A stretch of DNA of 64,000 nt from NCBI RefSeq assembly GCF_000426505.1, contig NZ_AUFM01000011.1, forward strand, positions 1,178,001-1,242,000. The letters are read 5' to 3'. Below the pieces are notes generated by a model. That model searched no databases. It was not told the DNA's origin and saw only the letters and a program-made list of their open reading frames with translations. Shown piece by piece: positions 52,629 to 64,000 of this stretch (positions are counted from its first letter, which is position 1; each line of letters begins with the position of its first letter). Made by a program: the position numbers and the translations under genes. This DNA is from Nisaea denitrificans DSM 18348. GTDB taxonomy: Bacteria > Pseudomonadota > Alphaproteobacteria > Thalassobaculales > Thalassobaculaceae.

Positions 52629-53384
52629 ATGTGCACCCTTGTTATACTGCGCCGTCCCGGCCATTCCTGGCCGGTTCTGATCGCCGCCAACCGCGATGAA
52701 ATGCAATCCAGATCCTGGCAGGCACCAGCCCGCCACTGGCCCGACAGATCGCATATCGTCGCCGGCCTCGACGAATTGAGCCGAGGCTCCTGGCTCGGCG
52801 TCAACGATCATGGCCTGGCCGCAGGAATCCTGAACCGCCAGGGTTCGCTTGGGCCTGCGGATGGCAAACGCAGCCGTGGCGAAATCGTGCTCGAAGCACT
52901 GGACCATGCGGAGGCCGAGACTGCCGCCAAGGCGCTTGGCGAGCTGGACGGCACCAGTTATCGCAGTTTCAACATGCTGATCGCGGATGCGGAAAAGGCT
53001 TTCTGGCTCCGCAACGAAGCAACGGAAGACGACGAAATTGATGTCTTCGAAGTTCCCGAGGGTGTCTCGGTTTTCACCGCTTTCGACGTCAATGATCCGG
53101 CCAGCCCCCGGGTGCGACGGGCCTTGCCGCGCTTCCGAATCGCAAAAACACCTGAACCCGACGATGACGACTGGCTGGATTGGGAAAAGCTCCTGGCGGA
53201 TCGGACACGTGCGTCTGCAGGCGAATATGGCTCGGCCATCAACCTGGATAACGGCACGGGATTCGCCACCGTCTCTTCATCCCTGATTGCCTTGCCGAGC
53301 GATCCGGGCCGCAATCCGGTCTGGCGCTTCGCGGGCGGTCCGCCGGACGAGACCGCTTTCTCTCCCGTCGATCTGTCGGGCTAA
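52629..53384 (+). CDS. NRDE (TANGO2-type) family protein
   Basis: The 251-residue protein belongs to the NRDE/TANGO2 family. The N-terminal Cys2 of MCTLVILRRPG and the ANRDE motif at about 19-23 give the family its name. GSWLGVNDHGLAAGILNR is the next conserved block. Proteins of this group have the Ntn-hydrolase-like fold. Heme transfer has been suggested for some, and the bacterial function is open. The TetR gene starts 4 bases after its end, so both are likely co-transcribed. Confidence 0.92.
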   Translation: MCTLVILRRPGHSWPVLIAANRDEMQSRSWQAPARHWPDRSHIVAGLDELSRGSWLGVNDHGLAAGILNRQGSLGPADGKRSRGEIVLEALDHAEAETAAKALGELDGTSYRSFNMLIADAEKAFWLRNEATEDDEIDVFEVPEGVSVFTAFDVNDPASPRVRRALPRFRIAKTPEPDDDDWLDWEKLLADRTRASAGEYGSAINLDNGTGFATVSSSLIALPSDPGRNPVWRFAGGPPDETAFSPVDLSG

Positions 53385-53388
53385 ACCG

Positions 53389-54108
53389 GTGGCCCAAGAG
53401 AAACCCGCCAAACGCAAAGCGAAGAGTGTGCCGCTGTCCAGCGATGCCATCATCGCCGCCGCCATCGATCTGCTTGACCGCGAGGGGCTGGACAATTTCT
53501 CCATCCGCAACATCGCCAAGGCTCTGGGCGTCTATCCCACCGCGCTCTACTGGCATGTCCCGAACCGCCATCACCTGATCGCCAGGCTGATTGCAGCCCT
53601 GTTCGCCGATGTGCTGCCGGAACCGGACCCGGACTGGCAAGTCTGGCTGAAGTCCCTGTTCCGGCGTTACCGGAATGTAGTGCGTGCGCATCCGAACATA
53701 TCGCCTCTGATCGGGGGACATCTGGTCTCCAGTGCAAGCGCCGACCTGAAACTGGTCGAAGGCATTCTTGCCACCCTCGCCCGGGCCGGTTTCGCGGGAG
53801 AGGATCTGGTATCCGCCTATAATGCCGTGATCACCGGCCTGTGCGGATACGCCACGCAGGAATTCGCCCATGTCTTCCCCGATCCGGACGGCGATCTGAA
53901 AGCGTCTCTCACGGCCAGCGTCGAAGAGGCAGATCCCGCGCTTTACCCGACCCTGGCCGCCGAACGTCACCGCTTGTTAAACCGGGCGCTGGTGCTGCGC
54001 TGGCAAAACGGAACCCAGTCCTCCCTTGAGCCCGGCTTCGAGATGTTTACGGACGCATTGATCGCCGGGCTGGCGCAAAAAATTCACCGCGACGACAAAC
54101 TCGAATAG
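53389..54108 (+). CDS. TetR/AcrR-family regulator
   Basis: The 239-residue protein has a TetR helix-turn-helix near residues 18-62 (IIAAAIDLLDREGLDNFSIR, then ALGVYPTALYWHVPNRHHLI). That HTH closely follows the TetR subclass with a YWHV signature and a TetR_C-like helical domain. The GTG at 53389 is 4 bases after the NRDE stop and is the likely start; the ribosome site is not clear. A perfect palindrome just downstream (54112-54132) precedes the aminotransferase gene and is its most likely operator. Confidence 0.85.
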   Translation: MAQEKPAKRKAKSVPLSSDAIIAAAIDLLDREGLDNFSIRNIAKALGVYPTALYWHVPNRHHLIARLIAALFADVLPEPDPDWQVWLKSLFRRYRNVVRAHPNISPLIGGHLVSSASADLKLVEGILATLARAGFAGEDLVSAYNAVITGLCGYATQEFAHVFPDPDGDLKASLTASVEEADPALYPTLAAERHRLLNRALVLRWQNGTQSSLEPGFEMFTDALIAGLAQKIHRDDKLE

Positions 54109-54111
54109 CTT

Positions 54112-54132
54112 TTATTGTACACCGTACAATAA
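54112..54132. promoter_or_regulatory. Perfect 9+3+9 palindrome, likely TetR operator
   Basis: TTATTGTAC and GTACAATAA are exact inverted repeats around ACC. The site lies between the TetR stop (54108) and the aminotransferase start, in AT-rich sequence that probably holds the aminotransferase promoter. Palindromes of this size with TGTAC-like cores are common TetR targets. Confidence 0.7.
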
Positions 54133-54185
54133 TATGATTTTCTCCTGCTCGAAGCATGATCCTCATTCAATATCGGGAGCGGACA

Positions 54186-55565
54186 GTGGCGGCTGAACTC
54201 AACGGAACCGGCGGAACATTTGGCAGCCACGGCGGGCCGATCGACGTTTTCTACATGCCGGAAGGCAGCAAGCGACACCCGACCGTCTCACACGGCAAGG
54301 GCGCCTGGATCTGGGATACCGAGGGAAGACAATATCTGGATGCATGCTGCGGACCGGTGGCAACCAATCTCGGCCACGGCAACGAACGCGTCATCGCCGC
54401 CATGACCGATCAGGCGCACAAAATCTGTTTTGCCGGCCGGCAGCATTTCGAGAACCAACCCAATATCGATCTCGCCAATCTGGTTTCTAGACATGCCGGC
54501 CCCGGCTTCGAGCGTGTCTTCGTCTGCTCTGGCGGATCTGAAGCGAACGAAGCCGCCATCAAGCTGGCAAGACAATACGCCATCTCTCAGGGCGAGACCG
54601 CGCGCTGCAAGGTGCTGGGCCGCGACCCCGGCTATCACGGCTCCACACTCGGCGCCGCCGCGATCAGTGGCGACCCGGCCTCCGAAGCATTGTTCTCCGG
54701 CATGATGAAAGTGATGCCGAAAGTGCCGGCGCCCTTCAATTACCGGCTGCCGGACAATCACGACGCCGACAGTTATGCCCGGCATGCCGCCGCGATGCTG
54801 GAACAAGCCATCCTTGAGGAAGGCCCGGAAACGGTGCTGGCCTTCATCATGGAGCCTGTCGGGGGCCTCGCCACCGGTGCGTTGGTTGCACCCGACCATT
54901 ACTACAAAGCGGTGCGGGACATCTGCACCAAGCATGGCGTGCTGCTGATCTATGACGAGGTGATGTGCGGCGCCGGGCGCACCGGGACTTTCCTGTGCGC
55001 CGATCATTGGCCCGATGCGAAACCGGACATGATCACCCTGGCCAAGGGTATCGCGGCCGGCTACACGCCGCTCGGCCTGGTGCTGGCACCGGCCGCCATG
55101 GTCGAAGCCGTCACCCGCACGGGCGGCTTCATGCACGGCCATACCTATGTCGCCAATCCGCTGAGCTGCGCCGTCGGTCATGCAGTGGTGAGCGAGCTGG
55201 TCGACAACGATCTGATGGCAAATGCGACAAAGATGGGAGAGCGCCTGCGGGCCGGTTTGCGCGATCTGCAGACCCGAAGCGGTATTCTAGGCGATGTCCG
55301 CGGCCTCGGCCTGCTGAACGCCATCGAGATCGTGCGTGACAAGGAAACAAAGGAAATCCTGCCGGTCTCCCGGCAGGCTCTCTCACGGCTGATCGAGATC
55401 GGCATGCAGAACGGGTTGCTGCTCTATTCCCGGCGCACGGCGAACGGCAAATATGGTGAATGGCTGATGGTCACCCCGCCGCTTACCGTCACCGAAGAGG
55501 AAGTGGACGAGATCGTCACACGCCTCGGCAAGACCCTCGCCAGCTTCGAAAAAGAGCTGGATTAA
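54186..55565 (+). CDS. Class III (omega) aminotransferase
   Basis: The 459-residue fold-type I PLP enzyme is of the aspartate aminotransferase superfamily class III group. The PLP lysine is Lys287 in ITLAKGIAAGYTPLG. The DEVMCGAGRTG motif (258-268) contains the Asp that contacts the cofactor ring nitrogen. CSGGSEANEAAIKLAR (114-129) binds the phosphate. The GTG at 54186 follows CGGGAG at 6 bases; an ATG ten codons upstream lies nearer the operator. Substrates in this group are omega-amino acids, diamines or amino ketones. It is probably repressed by the neighbouring TetR protein. Confidence 0.9.
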   Translation: MAAELNGTGGTFGSHGGPIDVFYMPEGSKRHPTVSHGKGAWIWDTEGRQYLDACCGPVATNLGHGNERVIAAMTDQAHKICFAGRQHFENQPNIDLANLVSRHAGPGFERVFVCSGGSEANEAAIKLARQYAISQGETARCKVLGRDPGYHGSTLGAAAISGDPASEALFSGMMKVMPKVPAPFNYRLPDNHDADSYARHAAAMLEQAILEEGPETVLAFIMEPVGGLATGALVAPDHYYKAVRDICTKHGVLLIYDEVMCGAGRTGTFLCADHWPDAKPDMITLAKGIAAGYTPLGLVLAPAAMVEAVTRTGGFMHGHTYVANPLSCAVGHAVVSELVDNDLMANATKMGERLRAGLRDLQTRSGILGDVRGLGLLNAIEIVRDKETKEILPVSRQALSRLIEIGMQNGLLLYSRRTANGKYGEWLMVTPPLTVTEEEVDEIVTRLGKTLASFEKELD

Positions 55566-55606
55566 CCCTTTTCATCGGGATGGTTCCCGCCTAGGCTTTG
55601 CGTATT

Positions 55607-57586
<1,980 letters not shown>

Positions 57587-57595
57587 GAGAAACCA

Positions 57596-57616
57596 GGTCC
57601 CGGATCTGCCGGGACC
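57596..57616 (+). terminator. Hairpin after thiC
   Basis: GGTCCCGG (57596-57603) pairs perfectly with CCGGGACC (57609-57616) around ATCTG, 9 bases after the thiC stop. No T-run follows, so it may be a weak terminator or an mRNA 3'-end stabiliser. Confidence 0.5.
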
Positions 57617-57779
57617 CGGACCAGCCATCTGAAACGCCCGGACCACGCAGAGCCGCGGGTCTGCTTCCCTGATTGTGTTTGTCCTACCTTATGTTTATAT
57701 GGAGCGGCATTTCCTGCTGCCGTAGTGGCAGGTTCAGTCCATCACGGAAATAGACCGCCAGCCAGCAGGCGGGGAACCC

Positions 57780-58544
57780 ATGGCACGACGCAGAAAAGTT
57801 TACGAAGGTAAGGCAAAGGACCTTTTCGAAGGCCCCGAGCCCGGCACCCTGATCCAGTATTTCAAGGATGACGCCACAGCTTTCAACGCAGAAAAGCAGG
57901 GCATCATCACTGGCAAGGGCGTGCTGAACAACCGCATCAGCGAGTATCTGATGACGCGGTTGACCGAAATCGGCATCCCGACGCATTTCATGCGTCGCCT
58001 GAACATGCGCGAGCAGCTCGTCCGTGAAGTCGAGATCATTCCGGTCGAGGTGGTGATCCGCAATGTCGCCGCAGGCTCAATCGCGAAGCGGTTCGGGCTA
58101 GAGGAAGGCACTCCGCTGCCGCGCTCGATCATCGAGTACTTTTACAAATCCGATGAGCTCGGCGATCCGATCATCTCCGAAGAGCACATCACCGCGTTCG
58201 GCTGGGCGACCACACAGGACATCGACGACATCGTCGCGCTATCGCTCCGGGTGAACGATTTCCTTTCCGGGCTGTTCATTGGCGTCGGTTTGCGCCTGGT
58301 CGATTTCAAGCTCGAATTCGGCCGGCTCTATACCGAGGACACATTGCAGATCGTACTGGCGGATGAAATCAGCCCGGACAATTGCCGGCTGTGGGATTCG
58401 AAAACCAACGAAAAGCTGGACAAGGACCGGTTCCGTCGCGATCTCGGTGGCGTCCGCGAGGCCTATCAGGAAGTTGCCCGCCGTCTCGGCGTCCTTCCAG
58501 AAGCCGGACCCATGGACCTCAAGGGTCCGAAAGCCATCCAGTAA
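57780..58544 (+). CDS. purC: SAICAR synthase
   Basis: PurC joins aspartate to CAIR with ATP. The 254-residue protein has [13 protein letters not shown] at the start, [21 protein letters not shown], and [17 protein letters not shown] (signature). [11 protein letters not shown] and [14 protein letters not shown] complete the family order. The ATG has GCGGGGAA upstream. It opens the purC-purS run, with a 41-base gap to purS. Confidence 0.98.
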   Translation: MARRRKVYEGKAKDLFEGPEPGTLIQYFKDDATAFNAEKQGIITGKGVLNNRISEYLMTRLTEIGIPTHFMRRLNMREQLVREVEIIPVEVVIRNVAAGSIAKRFGLEEGTPLPRSIIEYFYKSDELGDPIISEEHITAFGWATTQDIDDIVALSLRVNDFLSGLFIGVGLRLVDFKLEFGRLYTEDTLQIVLADEISPDNCRLWDSKTNEKLDKDRFRRDLGGVREAYQEVARRLGVLPEAGPMDLKGPKAIQ

Positions 58545-58585
58545 AGCCGCACGTCGGCACGAACGACCAACTAATTGGTGAGAGC

Positions 58586-58828
58586 ATGAAAGCCACAGTC
58601 CATGTCACGCTGAAAAACGGCGTTCTCGACCCGCAAGGGAAAGCCATCGAACATGCGCTCGGCGCGCTCGGTTTCGGCGGCGTCAATCAGGTTCGCCAGG
58701 GCAAGTTCCTCGAACTCGATCTCGGCGAGACCGACGCGGAGAAGGCCCGCGCCCAGGTAACCGACATGTGCGAGAAGCTGCTCGCCAATACAGTCATCGA
58801 GAACTACACGGTCGAGATCGAGGACTAA
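58586..58828 (+). CDS. purS: FGAM synthase subunit PurS
   Basis: PurS is the small subunit that bridges PurQ and PurL in formylglycinamidine ribonucleotide synthase. The 80-residue protein has the expected TLKNGVLDPQGKAIEHAL and LGFGGVNQVRQGKFLEL segments. It follows purC, as in most alphaproteobacteria. Here purQ does not follow directly: a GNAT gene and an opposite-strand diguanylate cyclase lie between. Confidence 0.97.
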   Translation: MKATVHVTLKNGVLDPQGKAIEHALGALGFGGVNQVRQGKFLELDLGETDAEKARAQVTDMCEKLLANTVIENYTVEIED

Positions 58829-58838
58829 GAGCGGCTTC

Positions 58839-59306
58839 ATGGCTCCTCTCCGCATCCTCCGCCTTACAGACGCCCCGCACCATCTCGACACAGTTGTTGC
58901 GTGGAATCATGCGGAATGGGGCGTGACCGCCGGCCGGTCTCTGTCCGTTAGCGAGGGGTGGTTTCAGGACATGATCCGGAAACCGAGCGAGGAATGCGTC
59001 ATCGCAGAGCGGGATGGCACGGCGCTCGGCATGGCCTGCCTCGTTGATAATGATCTTGAGGAACGGCCGGACCTGCTTCACTGGCTCGCCAGCGTCTATG
59101 TTGACCCGGCGTTTCGGAGAACAGGCCTCGGCAGCGCACTCGTCGGCGCGGTCGAACGTGAAGCTGCCGCGCGTAACATCAAACGTCTGCATCTGTATAC
59201 GCATACAGCCGAACCGCTTTATCAGCGCCTCGGCTGGACCGTTAGCGAGCGGTTCAATCTTGATGAAGACGCGTTCGCGCTGATGATCAAGGACCCGCGC
59301 GGCTAG
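58839..59306 (+). CDS. GNAT-family N-acetyltransferase
   Basis: The 155-residue protein has the acetyl-CoA-binding motif VDPAFRRTGLGSALVGAVE (motif A, about 88-106), and a C-terminal LYTHTAEPLYQRLGWTV (motif B). The substrate is unknown. It starts 10 bases after purS, so it may be co-transcribed with purC-purS. Its end overlaps the convergent diguanylate cyclase gene by 4 bases. Placement inside the purine run is unusual and could reflect insertion. Confidence 0.9.
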   Translation: MAPLRILRLTDAPHHLDTVVAWNHAEWGVTAGRSLSVSEGWFQDMIRKPSEECVIAERDGTALGMACLVDNDLEERPDLLHWLASVYVDPAFRRTGLGSALVGAVEREAAARNIKRLHLYTHTAEPLYQRLGWTVSERFNLDEDAFALMIKDPRG

Positions 59307-60688
59307 GCGACCGAATAGCGGTTCTTGCCGTTCTTCTTCGCGTCATACATGGCCTTGTCCGCGCGTTTGATGAGCGAATCCGGCGTGTCCGAGGCACCGT
59401 TGAAAAAGGCAATGCCGATGCTGGCCCCGATATTCGTGCCACCTTCCTCAAAGCTGAATTCATCGGAAAAACTGTTCAGCAGGCGTTCTGCCAACGGCGC
59501 CACAACATCCCGAAAGCCAAGGCCAGTCAGCAGAACGAGGAATTCGTCGCCTCCAATCCGGGATACCGTGTCCACTTCGCGGAAACATCCACGCATGCGA
59601 TTAGCCACCTCTTTCAGAACCTGATCCCCAGCATCGTGGCCATAGGTATCGTTAACCGGCTTGAAACCATCCAGATCGACATAAAAGACAGCCATGAGGG
59701 TCTGGCTGCGTTGGGCCTGCGCCATAGCTTGATTCAATCGATCGTGACAAAGCCGGAGCGTCGGTAATCCTGTCAAACTGTCGTGATTGGCGAGCTCCGC
59801 CATTTTTTTCTCTGACTCAGCGAGACGCGTCGCGAGAGTTTCGAGCTCGGCTGTCTGACGCGCCATTCGCTCTTCCCGGTCACGCAATTCAAGAACCTGC
59901 ATTTCCAGCTCTTCGCGGCTCCGGATCTGGCTCCTTTCGAGTTCCATCCGGTCGGTAATCTCATAGACCCAGCCAAGAATGCATTCCTCGCCGTGATAGG
60001 TGAACGGCCGACCGGAGACCAGGGCCCAGAAACGACGCCCGTCACTTCTGAAAAGCTCCACCTCTTCATTTTCAACAGCGCCGGCCTGCGTCATTTTCGC
60101 GATCACGCGGTTGCGCAGATCCGGATCAACATAATGATCTACTGCATGGGTATGCCGGATTTCCTCTTCCGATAGCCCCAGCATCTCGCGGATCTTTCTA
60201 TTGGAGTATCGGCGGTGCCCGTCCTGACCGACGATATTTACCCCGATAGGGCTGTCATCGAGGATTTGATGAATGTGACGCTCCTGGTCGAGAAGCGCCT
60301 CTTCGGAGCGGTCCTGTTCTGAAATATCCCTGAAGGTCAGGAGATAGCCCGTCTGTTGAAGCGGCAGGCCGCGTATCTCGCAGACAATTTCACCGGCCAC
60401 GATTCGCCGACATTCGAGCGTATCGCCATTGGCGGCGGCTCCGATTATCGGCGCGGACCAACCAGTACCGCTCGCACCTGGCCCGTCAATCGCATCAAAC
60501 AGCGCGCCGATCGGCTGACCAACGGGAGAGCCGTTCAGCAACGGCCCGAAAAGCTTCGTGAAATGGGAATTGGCGGCACGGACATTATGCAGCTCATCAA
60601 ACAGCAGCATACCTTGATCGATGGAGGTCAGAATCGTCTCGACTAAAGCGACATCGCTCGCATTATCGACGTCGATTTTCTCCATCAA
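59303..60688 (-). CDS. PAS-PAS-GGDEF diguanylate cyclase
   Basis: The 461-residue cytosolic protein makes cyclic di-GMP. Two PAS-like domains cover about 15-125 and 135-250 and are followed by a coiled coil at 250-300. The GGDEF domain has the active-site motif GGDEF at 379-383. A product-inhibition I-site RxxD lies at 370-373, five residues before it, so the enzyme should be active and feedback-controlled. No EAL domain is present. It reads against the pur genes. A second ATG immediately after the first makes the start ambiguous by one codon. Confidence 0.95.
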   Translation of the reverse strand: MMEKIDVDNASDVALVETILTSIDQGMLLFDELHNVRAANSHFTKLFGPLLNGSPVGQPIGALFDAIDGPGASGTGWSAPIIGAAANGDTLECRRIVAGEIVCEIRGLPLQQTGYLLTFRDISEQDRSEEALLDQERHIHQILDDSPIGVNIVGQDGHRRYSNRKIREMLGLSEEEIRHTHAVDHYVDPDLRNRVIAKMTQAGAVENEEVELFRSDGRRFWALVSGRPFTYHGEECILGWVYEITDRMELERSQIRSREELEMQVLELRDREERMARQTAELETLATRLAESEKKMAELANHDSLTGLPTLRLCHDRLNQAMAQAQRSQTLMAVFYVDLDGFKPVNDTYGHDAGDQVLKEVANRMRGCFREVDTVSRIGGDEFLVLLTGLGFRDVVAPLAERLLNSFSDEFSFEEGGTNIGASIGIAFFNGASDTPDSLIKRADKAMYDAKKNGKNRYSVA

Positions 60689-60938
60689 AACCGCCCCCGT
60701 CTTTCGCCAGCACTGCCTTGATCGGCCTTCACCAGCTCATTACTCTATTATTCGGGTTTCGCGTAAATCAACCTATTACTCACAACCATGGCCGCCATGA
60801 CGCCTGCGTTGAATTAATCCGAGCCGCATCAGGCGCGTAGCTGAATCCACCGCCACGCCGGTGTCCCGACTTGCACTTCCGCGCGGCCTCCCGTACTTTC
60901 CGCCGCGCCGATCCAGCCCCAAATAAGAGGCCCCTGCG
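60689..60938. other. Divergent promoter region of the cyclase gene and purQ
   Basis: These 250 bases contain no gene and separate the minus-strand cyclase gene from plus-strand purQ. purQ must therefore be driven from here instead of from the purC-purS promoter. No clear operator was recognised. Confidence 0.6.
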
Positions 60939-61628
60939 TTGAAATCTGCGATCATCGTCTTCCCAGGCACGAACCGAGAGCGCGACATGGCGATTGCGCT
61001 TGAACAGGCCAGCGGCAAGGCGCCGCTCATGGTGTGGCACAAAGACAGTGAAATCCCCGATGTGGACCTGATCGTGGTCCCCGGCGGTTTCTCCTATGGC
61101 GACTATCTGCGCGCCGGCGCCATGGCCGCCCATTCCCCTGTGCTCCGCAGCCTGAAGGAAAAGGCCGCGAAGGGCACGCCGGTCATGGGGGTCTGCAACG
61201 GCTTCCAGGTGCTGACGGAAACCGGCCTGCTGCCGGGCGTGCTGATGCGCAATGCCGGGCTCAAATTCATCTGCCGCAATGTCGGCCTAAAGGTCGAGAC
61301 CAGCCAGTCTCTCTTCACCGGCGGATACGAGGACGGTCAGATATTGTCGATCCCGGTGGCCCACAATGACGGCAACTATTTCGCCGGCAACGAGACGCTG
61401 GACCGGATCGAGCAGAATGGCCAGGTCGCGTTCCGCTATGTCGACGAGAATGGCGAGACCAGCGCAGCGGGTAACCCGAACGGCTCCGCCCGCAACATTG
61501 CCGGCGTGTTCAACAAGGATAAGACGGTGCTCGGCTTCATGCCGCACCCGGAAAACGCCATCGACCCCGCTGTCGGCAACACCGACGGGCGCGGCCTCTT
61601 CGACGGACTGGTGAGGGCCCTCTCGTGA
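60939..61628 (+). CDS. purQ: FGAM synthase subunit PurQ (glutaminase)
   Basis: PurQ releases ammonia from glutamine for PurL. The 229-residue class I amidotransferase has the catalytic Cys86 in GVCNGFQ and the His/Glu pair in [25 protein letters not shown] is the oxyanion region. The start is a TTG at 60939 with AGAGG 9 bases upstream; no ATG or GTG fits the conserved [13 protein letters not shown] beginning. The stop overlaps the purL GTG by 4 bases. Confidence 0.96.
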   Translation: MKSAIIVFPGTNRERDMAIALEQASGKAPLMVWHKDSEIPDVDLIVVPGGFSYGDYLRAGAMAAHSPVLRSLKEKAAKGTPVMGVCNGFQVLTETGLLPGVLMRNAGLKFICRNVGLKVETSQSLFTGGYEDGQILSIPVAHNDGNYFAGNETLDRIEQNGQVAFRYVDENGETSAAGNPNGSARNIAGVFNKDKTVLGFMPHPENAIDPAVGNTDGRGLFDGLVRALS

Positions 61629-63835
61629 GCATTTCCAATACGGCTATCACCCCGGAAATCGTCGCCGAGCACGGCCTTTCCGAAGATGAATACGCCAGCA
61701 TCCTGAAGATCCTCGGCCGCGAGCCGAACATGACGGAACTCGGCGTTTTCTCGGCCATGTATTCCGAGCATTGCTCCTACAAGAGCTCGAAGAAATGGCT
61801 GAAGACGCTTCCGACCGAGGCGCCGCACGTCATCCAGGGCCCGGGAGAGAATGCCGGTGTGATCGATATCGGCGACGGCGAAGCGGCGGTCTTCAAGATC
61901 GAGAGCCACAACCACCCGAGCTTCATCGAGCCCTATCAGGGCGCGGCGACCGGCGTCGGCGGCATCCTGCGCGATGTCTTCACCATGGGCGCCCGGCCGA
62001 TCGCCAACCTGAACGCGCTGCGCTTCGGCAGCCCGGATCACCCGAAGACCCGGCATCTGGTCGGCGGCGTGGTCGCCGGTATCGCCGGTTACGGCAACTG
62101 CATGGGCATTCCGACGGTCGCGGGCGAAGTGAACTTCCACCCGGCCTATAACGGCAACATCCTGGTCAACGCGATGACCGTCGGGCTCGCCCCGGCGGAC
62201 CGGATCTTCTATTCGGCCGCTGCCGGTGCCGGGAACCCGGTGATCTATGTCGGCGCCAAGACCGGCCGTGACGGCATTCACGGTGCGACCATGTCCTCAA
62301 CGGAATTCAACGAGGATTCCGAAGAAAAGCGCCCGACCGTGCAGGTCGGCGATCCGTTTACCGAAAAGCTGCTGCTCGAAGCCTGCCTAGAGCTGATGGC
62401 GACCGACACCATCATCGCCATTCAGGACATGGGCGCCGCCGGCCTCACCTCTTCTGCTGTCGAGATGGCAGGTAAAGGCGGCCTCGGCATCGAGATGGAC
62501 CTGGCCAAGGTTCCGGCCCGCGAAGAGAACATGACGCCGTACGAGCTGATGCTCTCCGAGAGCCAGGAGCGCATGCTGATCATCCTGAAGCCGGATGCGG
62601 CATCCGAGGCCGAGGCCCGGGCGATCTTCGACAAGTGGGAGCTGGACTTCGCCGTTATCGGTACGCTGACGACCACGGGCCATCTGGTTCTGAAGATGGG
62701 CGACGAGCTGGTCGGCGATATTCCGATCGCGCCGATGGTCGACGAATCTCCCGAATATGACCGCCCGTGGGAGCCGACAGCGGCCTCTGCGGTCGTGGAT
62801 GCGTCAACAGTCCCGGCACCCGCCAGCCTGACCGGCGCACTGAAGGACCTGATCGGCACCCCGGATCTCTGCAGCCGGCGCTGGGTTTGGGAACAGTACG
62901 ATCACCTGATCATGGGTGACACGGCGATCCGTCCCGGCGGCGATGCCGCCATGGTGCGTGTGCGCGACAGCAAGAAGGGTCTCGCCCTCACCGTCGATTG
63001 CACGCCGCGCTATGTGAAAGCGGCACCGGAGACCGGCGGTGCACAGGCCGTGGCGGAGACCTGGCGGAACATCACCGCGACCGGCGCCAAGCCACTCGCC
63101 ATCACCAACAACATGAATTTCGGCAACCCGCAGAAGCCGCAGATCATGGGACAGTTCGTTGGCGCCATTAATGGTATGCGGGCGGCCTGCATCGCTCTCG
63201 ACTACCCGGTCGTCTCCGGCAACGTCTCGCTCTACAACGAGACCGAAGGCGCCGCCATCCTGCCGACCCCGGTGATCGGCGGCGTCGGCGTCATTGCCGA
63301 TATCGAGAAACGCGGCACCGTCGCCTTCAAGGCAGCGGATGAAGCCATCGTCGTGATCGGCGAGACCACGGGCTGGCTCGGTCAGTCCATCTATCTCCGC
63401 GAAATCGAAGGCCGCGAGGAAGGTGCTCCGCCACCGGTCGATCTCGCGCTGGAGAAAAAGAACGGCGATTTCGTTCGTGGTCTGATCGAAACAGGCTCGG
63501 TGACTGCCTGTCACGATGTGTCCGACGGCGGCCTCGCCATCGCCCTTGCGGAAATGGCGCTCGGCGCCAAAGGACTCGGTGCGGATGTTACGCCGGAAGG
63601 CGGTCTGCCACCCCATGCCTGGGCTTTCGGCGAGGACCAGGCGCGCTATGTGGTCACGGCGAAGGACGCTGAAGGCATCCTGAAAGCCGCGGCGGCTGCC
63701 GGAGTTCCGGCGACCGTCATTGGCAAGACAACCGGCACTGGTGAATTGAAACTCGGCACCGGTGACTCCATATCCGTCTCAATGCTACGGTCCGTATTCG
63801 AGGATTGGCTGCCGGACTTCATGGCCGCATCCTGA
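61625..63835 (+). CDS. purL: FGAM synthase subunit PurL
   Basis: The 736-residue PurL is the small form that works with PurS and PurQ. Conserved segments are [12 protein letters not shown] (about 44-55), KIESHNHPS with the ATP-binding [33 protein letters not shown], and [18 protein letters not shown]. The start is a GTG inside the purQ end (GTGA overlap), a standard coupled arrangement. A bolA-family gene follows. Confidence 0.98.
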   Translation: MSISNTAITPEIVAEHGLSEDEYASILKILGREPNMTELGVFSAMYSEHCSYKSSKKWLKTLPTEAPHVIQGPGENAGVIDIGDGEAAVFKIESHNHPSFIEPYQGAATGVGGILRDVFTMGARPIANLNALRFGSPDHPKTRHLVGGVVAGIAGYGNCMGIPTVAGEVNFHPAYNGNILVNAMTVGLAPADRIFYSAAAGAGNPVIYVGAKTGRDGIHGATMSSTEFNEDSEEKRPTVQVGDPFTEKLLLEACLELMATDTIIAIQDMGAAGLTSSAVEMAGKGGLGIEMDLAKVPAREENMTPYELMLSESQERMLIILKPDAASEAEARAIFDKWELDFAVIGTLTTTGHLVLKMGDELVGDIPIAPMVDESPEYDRPWEPTAASAVVDASTVPAPASLTGALKDLIGTPDLCSRRWVWEQYDHLIMGDTAIRPGGDAAMVRVRDSKKGLALTVDCTPRYVKAAPETGGAQAVAETWRNITATGAKPLAITNNMNFGNPQKPQIMGQFVGAINGMRAACIALDYPVVSGNVSLYNETEGAAILPTPVIGGVGVIADIEKRGTVAFKAADEAIVVIGETTGWLGQSIYLREIEGREEGAPPPVDLALEKKNGDFVRGLIETGSVTACHDVSDGGLAIALAEMALGAKGLGADVTPEGGLPPHAWAFGEDQARYVVTAKDAEGILKAAAAAGVPATVIGKTTGTGELKLGTGDSISVSMLRSVFEDWLPDFMAAS

Positions 63836-63881
63836 GACAGACAAGACAAGAAACCCGAACGGGCAAAAAGGATAAGAACGC

Positions 63882-64000
63882 ATGGCAATGGAAGCCGGAG
63901 AGATCGAACGCCTCATCAAGGAGACGTTTCCCGACGCCCAGGTCACGATTGAGGATCTGCGCGGGGACGGCGATCACTATGCCTGTCACGTTCTGTCTAC
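63882..64000 (+). CDS. BolA-family protein (5' part only)
   Basis: The gene runs off the right edge after 39 codons. The visible MAMEAGEIERLIKETFPDAQ followed by VTIEDLRGDGDHYACHV is typical of the BolA/IbaG family, which pairs with monothiol glutaredoxins in iron-sulfur handling. It lies 46 bases after purL, a conserved alphaproteobacterial order, and a grxD gene would be expected next. AAGGATAAG precedes the ATG. Confidence 0.9.
   Translation, partial: MAMEAGEIERLIKETFPDAQVTIEDLRGDGDHYACHVLS

Overview
The window reads as chromosomal DNA of a GC-rich free-living alphaproteobacterium, most likely of the Rhodospirillales (Nisaea/Thalassobaculum type). The reasons are the purC-purS-...-purQ-purL-bolA order, the gatCAB operon, the DUF1476 ATP synthase zeta-type inhibitor, the SfsA/Map/RadC group and the many CoA-dependent catabolic enzymes. 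This placement is inferred from gene content alone. Genes are densely packed on both strands, and no rRNA, tRNA or CRISPR array was found.

Left part (1-16 kb): a cobalamin riboswitch drives a gene that runs off the left edge. Next comes a catabolic block: an Mct-like CoA transferase with kynureninase, an ArsR regulator, NIPSNAP and Abm small proteins, enoyl-CoA hydratase with a divergent TetR, and a phenylacetate-CoA ligase family enzyme. It is followed by a class C type esterase, a GMC oxidoreductase, a Bcr/CflA exporter, a lone molybdenum hydroxylase large subunit and a Cys/Met metabolism PLP enzyme. The middle-left (16-24 kb) holds a LysR regulator, the gatC-gatA-gatB operon, ruvX, a GT9 glycosyltransferase and an HMGL-like aldolase-type enzyme.

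At 24.2-26.1 kb there is a sharp AT-rich insertion. It carries one AIPR-family (abortive phage infection) gene bounded by a 15-bp inverted repeat, and is the best candidate here for a mobile defence cassette. A second AT-rich patch at 50.7-52.1 kb holds two divergent unknown genes separated by a hairpin-rich stretch.

26-44 kb contains a racemase-like / ATC-hydrolase-like / alpha-beta hydrolase / PxpA block, an acyl-CoA synthetase-acetyltransferase fusion preceded by a Crp/Fnr gene and paired operator-like motifs, a structured untranslated region with a strong terminator ahead of a cold-shock gene, a BMP-type binding protein, and housekeeping genes (rluA-like, cinA-like, sfsA, map, radC). 44-50 kb carries a three-PAS hybrid kinase, an mtnA-aldolase pair that fits the methylthioadenosine DHAP shunt, and purB.

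The right part (52-64 kb) has the DUF1476 gene, an NRDE/TANGO2 gene, a TetR gene with a perfect 21-bp palindrome between it and a class III aminotransferase, thiC behind a TPP riboswitch, and purC, purS, purQ, purL and bolA. A GNAT gene and an opposite-strand diguanylate cyclase interrupt the purine genes between purS and purQ.
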